Positions 18,836 to 28,926 of a stretch of 64,000 nucleotides of DNA are shown one piece after another. The DNA comes from Halictus rubicundus. Taxonomy: Eukaryota; Arthropoda; Insecta; Hymenoptera; Halictidae. A program made the translations under genes and the position numbers. Positions within the stretch are counted from its first letter, which is position 1. Each line of letters begins with the position of its first letter. The notes under the pieces are model-generated. The model saw only the letters and a program-made list of their open reading frames with translations. It did not search any database and had not been told where the DNA came from. The stretch spans positions 372,001 through 436,000 of the forward strand of contig NW_027488640.1 in NCBI RefSeq assembly GCF_050948215.1, in the 5' to 3' direction.

Positions 18836-19189
18836 GTGGCTCCTCGATTTCGCATTGAGTGCGTCCACGAAATTATACCATCCTAGGCGGATCCCCGATT
18901 TCGCATTGGGTTCTTCCGCATCCTAGCAGCTCCCTGATTTCGCATCAGGTGCGTCCGCGCTCTTATACAACCTCCTTTCGTATCGGGTTCGCCGCGTGTT
19001 CCCTAGTGACTCCTCGATTTCGCATCGGGTGCGTGCACGAAGTTTCATCCTCCTAGTAGCTCCTCGATTTCGCATCGGGTGCGTCTGCGTTTGACACCAA
19101 CCTCCCAGAGGTTCCCTGATTTCGCATCAGGTGCGTCCTCGACGTCAACTATCCTAGCGGCTCCTCGATTTCGCATCGGGTGCGTCCGC
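18836..19189 (+). promoter_or_regulatory. U5 array of eight 33-nt hairpins with co-varying stems
   Basis: Units at 18836, 18887, 18926, about 18971 (degenerate), 19006, 19056, 19108 and 19157. Each has a TTCGC loop, a 6-bp inner stem, an internal loop (CTC or similar opposite TGCGT) and an outer stem of about 4 bp. Inner stems: CTCGAT/ATTGAG, CCCGAT/ATTGGG, CCTGAT/ATCAGG, CTCGAT/ATCGGG. Outer stems: GTGG/CCAC, GCGG/CCGC, GAGG/CCTC, GTAG/CTGC. Paired changes keep both stems, so selection on RNA or DNA structure is likely. The role is unknown; packaging, translation control and protein binding are candidates. Second copy at 30497-30850. Confidence 0.88.
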
Positions 19190-19280
19190 GTACCTAACTA
19201 ACAATTGAAACCATATTCCTGGGGTAAAAATCCCCTCGCCGGCCTCTCGCGCTGCTCATAGCCCTGGCTCGTAACAAAAC

Positions 19281-19298
19281 TGGTGACAGCGGTGGGAT
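19281..19298 (+). promoter_or_regulatory. Gypsy-C primer-binding site
   Basis: TGGTGACAGCGGTGGGAT begins 4 nt after the LTR and is shared exactly with Gypsy-B (46342-46359, minus), as expected for a tRNA primer site. I did not assign the tRNA with certainty. Confidence 0.75.
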
Positions 19299-19376
19299 GC
19301 ATTCAATTATTTTAGGATCGCTTTAATTTTTGGTTTTTTACAAGTGAAATTACTCGTAACTGAGTATCGACAATAT

Positions 19377-19473
19377 ACTAGTTTTCGCTAGTCACGTCGT
19401 AATATTATAAGCAATATACTAGTTTTCGCTAGTTACGCTTTTATTAAAAAATTATATACTAGTTTTCGCTAGT
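19377..19473 (+). promoter_or_regulatory. Three leader hairpins before gag
   Basis: ACTAGTTTTCGCTAGT occurs exactly three times (19377, 19418, 19458), spaced 41 and 40 nt apart, ending 14 nt before the gag ATG. Each folds as a 5-bp stem ACTAG/CTAGT with a TTTTCG loop. Confidence 0.9.
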
Positions 19474-19486
19474 TACGTTTTAAAAA

Positions 19487-20671
19487 ATGCTGAACGGAAT
19501 AGCAAATACTTCTAACGCTGACATAATGAACTTGACGGTATCACTTGCAAATTCGATGTCGCTGTTGACGCAAAGGACATGTTTACAAAACGTTACTTCG
19601 ACAATTCCGACTTTTAATGGGGAAGACCCACCCTTGTCTCGTTTCGCGCAGACTATAGAGGACGGGTTAACGTTGATTCCTGAGGGTACGGAAACCGAGT
19701 ATCTAGCAATTGTTCTTACTAAACTCGTCGGGCCAGCACGTAGGAGTACTTTAGAACACAAGTTTACGACCGTAAAGGCATTAATTCAGCACCTAAAGAA
19801 AAGATTCGCGCCTGGCAAAAGTCTGTCATATTTCCAAGTGGAAATCGCGAAGTTACGCATCCGCGAAGGTGAGAGCCTACGACAATACATCGATAGGACA
19901 AGCCACCTAGTCTATTGTACGCGTGGAGCCATTAAGGAAAAATACGAGGTCCACGCTGAAGAATTCATCAAAGAAATGGAGAAGGACGTTCTGGAAAACT
20001 TCATCGATGGATTACCGGATCGTATTGCCTTGAAGGTGTCGGCTCTCCTAAAAGATCCAGAAAATCTGGAGGAAGCTTACGACGCCGTGCTACAAATAGA
20101 GAAAAAATTAAGAAATCGAAGACAATCGCCTCGGCATGAATCACCATCAAGGTGGTCCCGCCGAGATTCTTTCGACCAAGATCCTCGTTATCGCGAGCGT
20201 GAAGTGTCGTATCCTCTATCTCCGAGCAGATATGATCGACACAGAGATCGACGCACGAGACCATCTGGTTTTGAGGAGGAAAGAGAAGAACGCGCTTCTG
20301 CCTGGACCTTGCGTCACAGGAGCCCCTCTCACTCCCCCTCTAATCGCTCCGAGTCATCAATGGGAGATGACGGAGAAAAACGGTATACGGTTCTAAAGGG
20401 TACCGATAAAAATCGCACGTCAAACATGTATTGTTGGCATTGCGGAACTTCCGGGCACGACGGGAAATTCTGCAGGAATCGTGCCCGTAGCCCGCGATTC
20501 CGACGAGATTCGCGAGATTCGCGAGATTCGTCCGTAGAATCAAAGAAATTTTTAAACTACGATCGCGCTCACCGTACAGGCGACACGATGAGCGAAAAGA
20601 AAGAAGATCGCCCAAGATCCGTCCGCTTCGAAGAGAAACCCTCATCAAGGAAGCACCTGCACCACGGATAA
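19487..20671 (+). CDS. gag: Gypsy-C Gag
   Basis: ATG 19487; 394 residues. The capsid region includes IPTFNGEDPPLSRFAQTIED and VEIAKLRIREGESLRQYIDR. An Arg/Ser-rich middle is followed by one CCHC knuckle (CWHCGTSGHDGKFC) near residue 317. The ORF is intact. Its 3' end overlaps the pol frame, and a slippery site lies about 115 nt before the stop. A homologue is Gypsy-B gag. Confidence 0.93.
   Translation: MLNGIANTSNADIMNLTVSLANSMSLLTQRTCLQNVTSTIPTFNGEDPPLSRFAQTIEDGLTLIPEGTETEYLAIVLTKLVGPARRSTLEHKFTTVKALIQHLKKRFAPGKSLSYFQVEIAKLRIREGESLRQYIDRTSHLVYCTRGAIKEKYEVHAEEFIKEMEKDVLENFIDGLPDRIALKVSALLKDPENLEEAYDAVLQIEKKLRNRRQSPRHESPSRWSRRDSFDQDPRYREREVSYPLSPSRYDRHRDRRTRPSGFEEEREERASAWTLRHRSPSHSPSNRSESSMGDDGEKRYTVLKGTDKNRTSNMYCWHCGTSGHDGKFCRNRARSPRFRRDSRDSRDSSVESKKFLNYDRAHRTGDTMSEKKEDRPRSVRFEEKPSSRKHLHHG
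20551..20594 (+). promoter_or_regulatory. -1 ribosomal frameshift signal, gag to pol
   Basis: The heptamer TTTAAAC (20551-20557) lies in the gag frame as T TTA AAC, the canonical X XXY YYZ pattern. After an 8-nt spacer a 6-bp stem CGCTCA (20566-20571)/TGAGCG (20589-20594) closes a 17-nt loop. Pol is in the -1 frame and is open across this point. Confidence 0.85.
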
Positions 20672-23600
20672 AAATTACGATCCCAGAACTGGAATCAGGA
20701 ACGGGAGAATTTTTAATTGACGGTGGAGCGTCCGTAAATTTAGTAGTCCTCGACGCTCTAGAAAGAACAGCAGAGATTTCACGAGAGGAAATCGAAATAA
20801 CTGGACTCACCACAACCCCGATTTTCACCGTAGGAACGACAATTCTTCATATCCATGAAGCCCCAGCAATATTTTACGTAGTAAAACACCTTGCCATAGA
20901 AGCAGATGGACTAATCGGAAGCCCATTCCTAAAACAAGAACAGGCTGAGATTTCCTATTACCATGGAACACTGGTATTAAAGAACAAACCTATCAGGCCT
21001 ATTCGATTTTCAAATTATTTGGAAGCATCAGAAAAAACAACTAAACACCACATTCCAGCAAGAACCTCACAACAAATCGCTATTCATATAGCTAATCCAA
21101 AGATCAAGGAAGGCTACTTGCCCCGTATAAAAACACACGACCGATTGTACATAGGAGAAGCAGCTGTCATAAATAATCAAGGAAGGTGTCATGTTATGGC
21201 AACCAACACCAGCGAAGAAGACCTGAACGTAGAAATAGAACCACAAATTCTGGAACCCTATGACATTTTAAGCACTTCAGACGAAGATATCTACTCAGAG
21301 GTACAAGGTCACGCTAATTTCAATAACAGAGAAGATAGGACACAGGGAATCTCCCAAACATTAAATCTCAAGCACTTGAACAAAGAGGAACTGTGCAGCA
21401 TCACCGCTCTGGTAAAGGAGTTTCCCGACCGATTTTATCTCCCTGGAGATAAGCTAGGGAAGGCCTCCAATTTCAAACACTCCATACACACGACCGACGA
21501 AATTCCAATCAACACGAGACAATATCGTTACCCTCCGATACATCAACACGAAATAAAAAAGCAGATAGACGCATTATTATCCGAAGGAATAATAACTCCG
21601 TCGAAATCACCATATAATTCACCCTTGTGGATTGTACCAAAGAAACCGGATGCACAGGGAAACAAACGTTGGCGTATGGTCATAGACTTCCGTGCGCTTA
21701 ATGATAAAACAATTTCCGATAAATACCCGCTACCACAAATTACAGAAATATTAGATCGTCTCGGTGGAGCTAAATACTTCTCCGTTTTCGATCTCGCAAA
21801 TGGTTTTCACCAAATAGAAATGGACCCGAAAGATAGGCAGAAAACAGCCTTTACCACGCCTAATGGACACTATGAATTTTCACGAATGCCGTTTGGTTTA
21901 AAGAATGCACCACCCACCTTCCAACGCCTCATGGATCAAGTTCTAACTGGACTTCAGGGAACGGACGTGTTCGTTTACCTGGATGACATCGTGGTTTACG
22001 CATCATCATTACATGAACACAACGTTAAAGTGAGGAAATTATTCAATCGCTTACGAGAACATGGCTTAACCCTTCAGACTAATAAATGCGAATTTCTACG
22101 AAAAGAAGTCACATACCTTGGACACATTATTTCAAGACAAGGAGTAAAACCTGACCCCAGAAAATTAAAAGCCGTCAAGGATTTTCCAAGACCCACCAAT
22201 CAGAAGAATATACAGCAATTTTTGGGATTAGTAGGATACTACAGACGATTCATATCAGATTTCACCACTAAAGCAAAACCGTTGATTAGTCTCTTGGGAA
22301 AAGGCATAAAATTCAAATGGACCGAAGAACAGGAAAACAGTTTTAAACTATTACGCGAAGAATTATGTCAGGAACCTATTTTACAATACCCCGACTTCAG
22401 CAAACCATTCATCGTTACAACGGACGCATCAGAACATGCCATTGGAGCCGTGCTTAGTCAAGGCGAAATAGGAAATGATCTGCCGATTGCTTACGCATCA
22501 CGCAGCCTAAATAAAGCAGAGAAAAATTACTCAGCTACAGAAAAAGAATGTTTGGCCATGGTTTACGCCGTTCAATATTTCAGACCGTATGTTTACGGAA
22601 CCAAATTCACTCTGGTGACAGATCACAGACCACTAGTTTGGCTACACTCTGTAAAAGATCCGACGTCAAGACTCATGAAGTGGAAACTGAGACTTTTGGA
22701 GTACGATTATCAGGTTGTCCATAAATCTGGAAAAACGAATAAGAACGCTGACGCGTTATCGCGTAATCCTACCTCCATCTGTCTACCACTTATCCCGCGA
22801 GAACTCAGAGATCCTGATTTCAAAATCCAGATACCGAAAACAGACACTGGCATTGATGCAATTGGACAACGTATCAGACAATTACGTCGAGACCGAGAAA
22901 AACGACCGAGATATCAGGAAACAAGCAGTTCAGATGAAAGAGAAGAGCCCGCTCTTGGAAAAGTGCGACACTCTCCCACAATGAATAAAAACCGATCTCT
23001 TCCGACCTTATCTCGAGAGGCGATGATGCCGGATGAAGACCAGGACACCACACACCATTTTTTACCCGCAGCAAATTCCACAGAAATTTTTTCTACAGAT
23101 AAGAACCAAAGCTTATCTGGCGATTTAATTTCATTTGAGGAACCGCTTGAAAATACAGTCATCGAAAATACCAACAATTTGCAAGTGGATCCACCTAATA
23201 TACCGCAGGAACCATTATACAGAACAAGCGGAATTTTACAACCCACCATAATTCAACTACCCACAAGCGAAACAAGTGCAAGGCAGCTACCTGACCGTAC
23301 AGCAGACCCTTATCCATTCTTTGACACCGCTACCGACAGTTCTTCTACCGAAACTGACCTGGAAGCGCCGCCAGAACCAAAACAAAAGATCATCGTTTCT
23401 TCAAACACCCTCACAGCAAAAGAAGACAACTATGTGCACTTTATATCAGCCGATTGCAATTTAATAACCCCCATCGGAAAATTACTTTTGGACACTGAAT
23501 TAATAAACAAACAGGAATTCCTAGCTTCAGGACCGAAGAAGGGACAAGTTGTAATTTCAAACAACGGATTATTTAAAACATTCAGTATAATAATTTCCGA

Positions 23601-23679
23601 CAATTTTTATGATAAACCAAATAGAATGGACATAGTCAACGGATTGAAAACTCTCCAACCAGCGTTAAAAGGAAACAGG
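20554..23679 (+). pseudogene. pol: Gypsy-C pol, 5' part: protease, RT, RNase H, start of macro-like domain
   Basis: Reached by -1 frameshift. The protease motif is LIDGGASVNLV (D-G-G-A-S in place of D-T/S-G). RT has YLDDIVVYAS (about 21976). RNase H shows TTDASEHAIGAVL, TDHRPLVWL and KNADALSR. After a 200-residue low-complexity linker comes VHFISADCNLITPIGKLLL, which reads like the start of a macro (ADP-ribose-binding) domain. The frame is open until the insertion at 23680. The break is only this insertion: the register matches 25430-26684 once it and one TSD are removed. Confidence 0.93.
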
Positions 23680-25429
23680 TGTAACCGTACATTCCTCTTT
23701 CGACTGTGTTGATTGGATTTTTCCCTGTCCCGACGACTCAAGGGTTATTTATATTAAGACACGGGGGCCGGTTACTACCCCCAATTCCCTACGCGTGTAA
23801 ATTCGCGAAGGAGATGGATTCGTGCCTCCAGGCACTGGAAAGCGGCGAGGTTTGGACGAGACAAATAAAGCTTGTAGACAAATTACTGGTAAAATTGGCA
23901 GTATATTCTTGGAAGAACTATTTTTGTTTTGACGAGCAATCTCTCCGGTATGCTCGGAGATGAGCTATTTGTTTACAGGACGACTCGTGATCTGTCCCGA
24001 CGTACGGGGCAATAAATTCCTCAACGACGACGCGCTGAATACCGCGTAACGGTAATCCGTACCGAGTTCTCGCAACACGTAAACACGCAATGTACGCCGT
24101 GTTACGACGCACGCAGTTCGCTCGCTTTGCCTCTACACCTGGTTCTTTTTTATAAACGATTCTAACGATTTGAATGTGTATCGCGCCTCACGATATGCGA
24201 ATTCGTGACCTGTCTAACCAACCGTGCACTCGGCCGCGAATGCGTACGAGTAGTCCGGCTGGAGACACACACTAAAAACCCCTGGCACTCCACGCGACCG
24301 AGGAGTTTACTCTTCAGCACGATACGTGGCCTCCGAGCAATCTCCGTATCGGTAGCGGCAGAATGACAAGAATTGTGCACAGTCCGCTCGCTCTAATCCG
24401 ACCCGTGTGCCTGACGCAGTGACGGTTGGACGACTCGTTTCGACCTCGTAACCGATCGAAGGCGAACCCGTCAGACCACCCAAGTATTTGGCCGAATTCT
24501 CGTACAAATAGCCCAAGTGGAGACACACACTAAAAACCCCTGGCACTCCACGCAACTAAGAAGTTTACTCTTCAGCACGATGCGTGGCCTCCGAGCAATC
24601 TCCGTGTAAGCAGCGGCAGAATGACAAGGATTGTGCAAGGTTCGGTCGTATCGAATCGACCCGAAGGGAAATTGTGAGTTCGTTCGAACAATCCGTATGC
24701 GTACGACGCACTGCACGATTGTGGACTTGTCAGACCGTCCATACACTCGTCCGAATGCTCGTACGAGTGGTCTGGATGGAGACGCACACCAAGCCGTAGG
24801 TCACGCCACGCTACCAAGGACTACGCTCTTCAGCACGATACGTGGCCTCCGAACGTGTTCCTGATTGATAGCGGCAGAATGATCACGACCATGCAAATCC
24901 TACCGAAGCAGTGATGGGCATTTCGAACAAGAACCCCGAAAGTTACGATGACGAAGTGTCCACTCGGTACCACGATTACGACGAAAGATTTATGAATTTT
25001 AAATAACCCGTGATAATTACACAGAACACAAACTGCGTCTTAACGGTCGGCAATGCCACAGCGCAGTTTGCACCTGTGACTCCTCGGTTTGAGGCGCGTA
25101 CGTGTCGAGGATAGAACAGTCGGTTTGCCTGTTCTATCGGGTCGGTTTGACCCCTCGATCGCGTACCGTGTTTCGCCGACGGGACACTTCGCGAGACGCG
25201 TGCGGCTAGAACCGCTTCCAGATGTAGAGTAATCTATCTGCGGCACGCATCGACCTCCTTCGATCGGTATCGAGTGGGGATCGATGCGTGCGCATTACGA
25301 CAAGTGTCGTGATATCTCGCGGTCCTTTTCTCCGTCCGAACTCGCGGGCTACGTCACGGAGCGTTATGGTGGGGTCGACATCGACGTTCGATCTATGGGG
25401 TGTATCAATATGCAACCTGTACGGTTACA
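23680..25429. mobile_element. Solo LTR-like element inside Gypsy-C pol
   Basis: 1750 bp with perfect 12-bp inverted ends (TGTAACCGTACA / TGTACGGTTACA) and the 4-bp TSD CAGG (23676-23679, 25430-25433). No coding region recognised. It contains three 258-bp tandem units. The ends and TSD fit a Gypsy solo LTR; a non-autonomous TIR element moved by a Gypsy-type integrase (Ginger-like) is an alternative. Confidence 0.92.
24200..24900. repeat. Three 258-bp tandem units within the solo LTR
   Basis: TTCAGCACGATACGTGGCC-type words start at 24313, 24571 and 24829, exactly 258 bp apart. Units share ACACACTAAAAACCCCTGGC and AGCGGCAGAATGA. Confidence 0.9.
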
Positions 25430-26684
25430 CAGGATCGAATCTTTTCGAATATCAGCCACCGGAGATTTGCATAAATTACCACTCAACGAATTTCTCAAGA
25501 CACTAAAAGAGACCTTCACAGAGCACCTTCCCCAAATCACAATATGCAATTGCATTATCACCACTCCTTCTGTGGAAAATAGACACGAGATTATTCACGA
25601 AGCACACGATAGTCTAATCGGAGGACATAAAGGCGTCACGAAAACCTACAATCGTATTCGAGCAAGATTTCATTGGCCACACATGCGTAATGAAATTCAG
25701 GATTACATCCGAAAATGCAAAAGTTGTCAGGAACAGAAATTAGTCCGTATAAAAACTCGCCAGCCTATGCTGATCACCGACACACCTTTAGACGCATTTG
25801 ACAAAATTTCCCTGGACACCGTTGGACCATTACCAGTCACACCAGGAGGAAATCGATACATCCTTACCATGCAGGAGAATTTAACCAAATATTGTATTGC
25901 AGTAGCAATACCCAACATCCGAGCCACTACCATTGCCGATGCTTTCGCAAGGCATTTCATCGCAGTCTATGGAACACCTCGAGCCATACTAACAGACAAA
26001 GGAACCAGTTTCATCGGAAACCTCATGAAAAATTTATCTGAGATTTTCAAAATCAAACAGATCACCACCTCAGGATACAGACCGCAAACCAATGGATCAT
26101 TAGAACGAAGTCATATTGTACTCACGGAGTATCTCAAGCATTACATGGATAGCTACGAGGACTGGGATTTGCTAATTCCTTTTGCAATGCTCTCTTACAA
26201 TACCTCAGTTCATGAAGCCACAAATTTTACACCATACGAATTAATTTTCGGTAAACAAGCTCGGGAACCAACCTCGTTCCCAACTGGTACGAACCTAAAA
26301 ACATATGGAGACTACCTAACTGAATTAATAACCAATATAATCCGAATACGTAATTTGGCTGCAAACAACCTTAATAAAGCAAAAGCTCGCTCTAAGAGCT
26401 ACTACGATTGCAAGGCAAACCCCGCCACATTCAAAGTAGATGATCTCGTTTACGTACTCTTAGAACCTCGTACTAGCAAATTCGACCCCCATTACATTGG
26501 ACCATACAAAATACTAGACGTGACAGACTTGAATAATGTTGTATTACAAACACCAAACAAAACGATAACTAAACATCAGGACAAATTAAAGCACGCTCAT
26601 TTTGAACCAACAGTCGGGAATGACCATGATTCTCTTCTGCGCGTTCCTGCTGCCACTGACAATGGGTCAACACCTGGGAGATAA
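25430..26684 (+). pseudogene. pol: Gypsy-C pol, 3' part: end of macro-like domain and integrase
   Basis: Resumes with RIESFRISATGDLHKLPLNE, which fits the last strands and helix of a macro-like fold, then integrase: zinc-binding H-H-C-C ending CKSCQEQK, catalytic Asp in SLDTVGPL, Asp in LTDKGTSF, Glu in GSLERSH, and a C-terminal SH3-like part (KVDDLVYVLLEP). All catalytic residues are present. It overlaps env by about 65 nt. Confidence 0.93.
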
Positions 26685-28494
26685 CAGCTCAACAATAGAA
26701 ATATTACAACAAGACACCGGCTTATTCTTCGAGAAATTGTCGGACATCCGGACCTACCAAACACAGTGGCGCCTAGTAACTTCACTCGACGTCAATAAAT
26801 ACCTGCAACACGCACCACCGGTACAACAACTGATTTCCATAATCGACCAGCTCTGCAAAAGGCACGATGCCACTAAATGTCTCAACGAAGACCTCGGACC
26901 TCGATTGATAAAGAAGGAAGAAAACACGCGTTATTACCGGAATTTGATAAAATCTGCGATGGGTGACCATCCATACCTCAACACAAAATCACCCCGACGT
27001 AATGCACCGTTTGGATTCATCGGAACAGTCAGCAACATTCTCTTTGGAACCTTAACTCAGGAAGACGCAGATTATTACAATCACGAATTGAATAAAATAT
27101 ACAGAAACGAGCATGAAATCACAGAGATAATAGCAAGACAAACCCATATTATAAAGGGAGAGTTCTCTACGGTGCATACAAGATTACTGAATTTAACGAA
27201 TGGAATGTCGAAACTTATGAAAATAGTTTCCGAGCACTCCAAGCAACTATATGAAACACAATCAGAAATAGACAGGTTGCGATTCGAGGGTGCCATAAGG
27301 GAATCTTTGTTCGAAATCGAAAGAGGTTTAGACGACTCCAGCACCAACTTGCTACTGCTAATAGATGCAATATTATTGGCGAAACAGGGGATTTTGCATC
27401 CAGCAATCTTCTCACCCCAACAGTTACTAAATTCCGCTTTGAAAATCAAGCAAACCTCGTCGCACGAGTTTCCTTTCTCGCCTGAGGAATTACTTACAGA
27501 ACAGCTTGAAAGAATTACCAAGCTGAACATAGTTTTCACAAAAGGCAGGATAGTCTTCGAACTCACCGTGCCATTGCTAGACCACCAAATATTCAATTTC
27601 TACAAGATCTATCCCTGTCCATCCATGCAACCGTTGGGAGCCAAGATGGTGATGTCGTACATAAAACCACGATTTACATACATTGCAGTATCATCCGACG
27701 AACAACAGTATTTCCTACCTACCGAAGATTACCTAAGGAGTTGCCGTCCCCACCATAGGCAATTACTAGGACCATCTACTCTGCCCATATATCAAACAAA
27801 CCAACATGCAACCTGCGAAACCACCCTACTGTTGAACCCCGCCACAATAGACTGGAGTACCTGCAACATCAAGGTGACCGCTTACCTGCAGCCCCACTGG
27901 CGAGCTCTAAGCACACCAGCCACATGGTTGTACTTTATGCCAGAAGAAAAGAAAGCCCAAATTTACTGCAGAGGGAAAAAGGCAACCATAAAGACATTTC
28001 AAAAGACTGGAATTTTTAAATTGGAAGCTGGCTGTCAGACGACCATAAACTCCATGCAACTTAAATCATTGGACATTGTCGAGACCACAGGAAACATAAT
28101 ATATTACCCGACAATATCTTACAACTTGTCATCTATACTGCCAGAAATAACTGAGCCTCATATCAGAGTAATTGAATCGAACATATCAAATGAAGAACCC
28201 TCCAGTAGCCATTGGGAACAACTCCCAGCGGCTATATCCCTCAGTGCAATAGAACAAGAGGTGAAGACAATTACAACGCAGCAGAGAGTAACCAAACACC
28301 AACAATTTTCAACCTTTTCCACCATTGCAGTGATGACGGCATTCCTACTCTCTGTTACCTTAATTATCATCAAATTCCGTATATTTCGGAAACAACCCAA
28401 TAGAGATCAAGAACAAAAAGAAACAAACGAGATAGAGCAGGAACAGACACAAGCCTCGCATGCAGATATCAAACCCTCCGCGTCGATCTTCTAA
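26620..28494 (+). CDS. env: Gypsy-C envelope protein (baculovirus F / errantivirus type)
   Basis: First ATG 26620; about 624 residues. An N-terminal signal peptide (MILFCAFLLPL) precedes a long ectodomain. A basic site SPRR near residue 127 is followed by a hydrophobic, glycine-containing stretch (FGFIGTVSNILFGTL), the position of the F-type fusion peptide; the site lacks Arg at P4, so furin cleavage is uncertain. Coiled-coil heptads follow. One C-terminal membrane span (AVMTAFLLSVTLIIIKF) and a charged tail end the protein. The ORF is intact. Such proteins are usually made from a spliced RNA and can allow passage between cells. Confidence 0.92.
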   Translation: MTMILFCAFLLPLTMGQHLGDNSSTIEILQQDTGLFFEKLSDIRTYQTQWRLVTSLDVNKYLQHAPPVQQLISIIDQLCKRHDATKCLNEDLGPRLIKKEENTRYYRNLIKSAMGDHPYLNTKSPRRNAPFGFIGTVSNILFGTLTQEDADYYNHELNKIYRNEHEITEIIARQTHIIKGEFSTVHTRLLNLTNGMSKLMKIVSEHSKQLYETQSEIDRLRFEGAIRESLFEIERGLDDSSTNLLLLIDAILLAKQGILHPAIFSPQQLLNSALKIKQTSSHEFPFSPEELLTEQLERITKLNIVFTKGRIVFELTVPLLDHQIFNFYKIYPCPSMQPLGAKMVMSYIKPRFTYIAVSSDEQQYFLPTEDYLRSCRPHHRQLLGPSTLPIYQTNQHATCETTLLLNPATIDWSTCNIKVTAYLQPHWRALSTPATWLYFMPEEKKAQIYCRGKKATIKTFQKTGIFKLEAGCQTTINSMQLKSLDIVETTGNIIYYPTISYNLSSILPEITEPHIRVIESNISNEEPSSSHWEQLPAAISLSAIEQEVKTITTQQRVTKHQQFSTFSTIAVMTAFLLSVTLIIIKFRIFRKQPNRDQEQKETNEIEQEQTQASHADIKPSASIF

Positions 28495-28557
28495 GGAGCG
28501 GGACCTACCCCCACCCCTCGGCGTTCCCCTAAGTCAAGAGAGATAAGAGTTCCAGCC

Positions 28558-28603
28558 CTATATAAGCAGACCACCGAGTCCTAGCAACACATAGTCTCAG
28601 CAT
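28558..28603 (+). promoter_or_regulatory. Possible internal promoter for ORF4/ORF5
   Basis: TATATAAG (28558-28565) is followed, at about 30 nt, by ACATAGTCTCAGCATC just before the ORF4 ATG at 28606. TATA-to-start spacing fits an RNA polymerase II core promoter. Splicing or reinitiation after env are alternatives. Confidence 0.4.
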
Positions 28604-28605
28604 CA

Positions 28606-28926
28606 ATGAGTCAGAACGCATCAACGCAAACTGAACCATTTGAAGGACGATCTAGCATCGCGATTCAGACAGGACAAAGCGGGTGGTGGAGTAAGCCGAA
28701 TAGAACGGGAAAAATCCTGATTGCTCGACCTTACCAACCTGCAAAGGGAGGCAGAATCGTTAAAGGTCGGAGCACGTCAACAAGGGCAGCGAAGAAAACC
28801 ACAGCTCACACCCAAACCGACCAACGGAAGCGACCGTATCACTGCCTGGAACTATTCGAAGTAACCGACCGAAACATCCAAGGCTGGACCCCGGGAGAAC
28901 CATGCCGGAAAAAGGAAGCAGCCTAA
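28606..28926 (+). CDS. Gypsy-C ORF4, small basic protein with TQT motifs
   Basis: 106 residues, basic and largely disordered. It carries STQTEP (residues 6-11), AIQTGQ (19-24) and HTQTDQ (68-73). T-Q-T is the core of motifs that bind the dynein light chain LC8 (DYNLL, Cut-up). No known family recognised beyond this. It follows env by about 110 nt and overlaps ORF5 by 25 nt in another frame. It may serve as a transport adaptor or dimerisation scaffold, but no function is shown. Confidence 0.65.
   Translation: MSQNASTQTEPFEGRSSIAIQTGQSGWWSKPNRTGKILIARPYQPAKGGRIVKGRSTSTRAAKKTTAHTQTDQRKRPYHCLELFEVTDRNIQGWTPGEPCRKKEAA

Larger units (their letters stand above)
18022..19276 (+). repeat. Gypsy-C 5' LTR
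   Basis: 1255 bp, TGTTACG to CGTAACA (7-bp inverted ends). U3 carries a TATA box at 18338; the poly(A) signal at 18659 sets the R/U5 limit near 18680; U5 is long, about 590 bp, and holds a hairpin array. Confidence 0.97.

Noticed and set aside
18836..19189. Regular repeats spaced like a CRISPR array
   Set aside because: The repeats lie in a eukaryotic LTR, occur again in the partner LTR, vary in the stems and keep only the loop; spacers are not unique and no cas genes are present.
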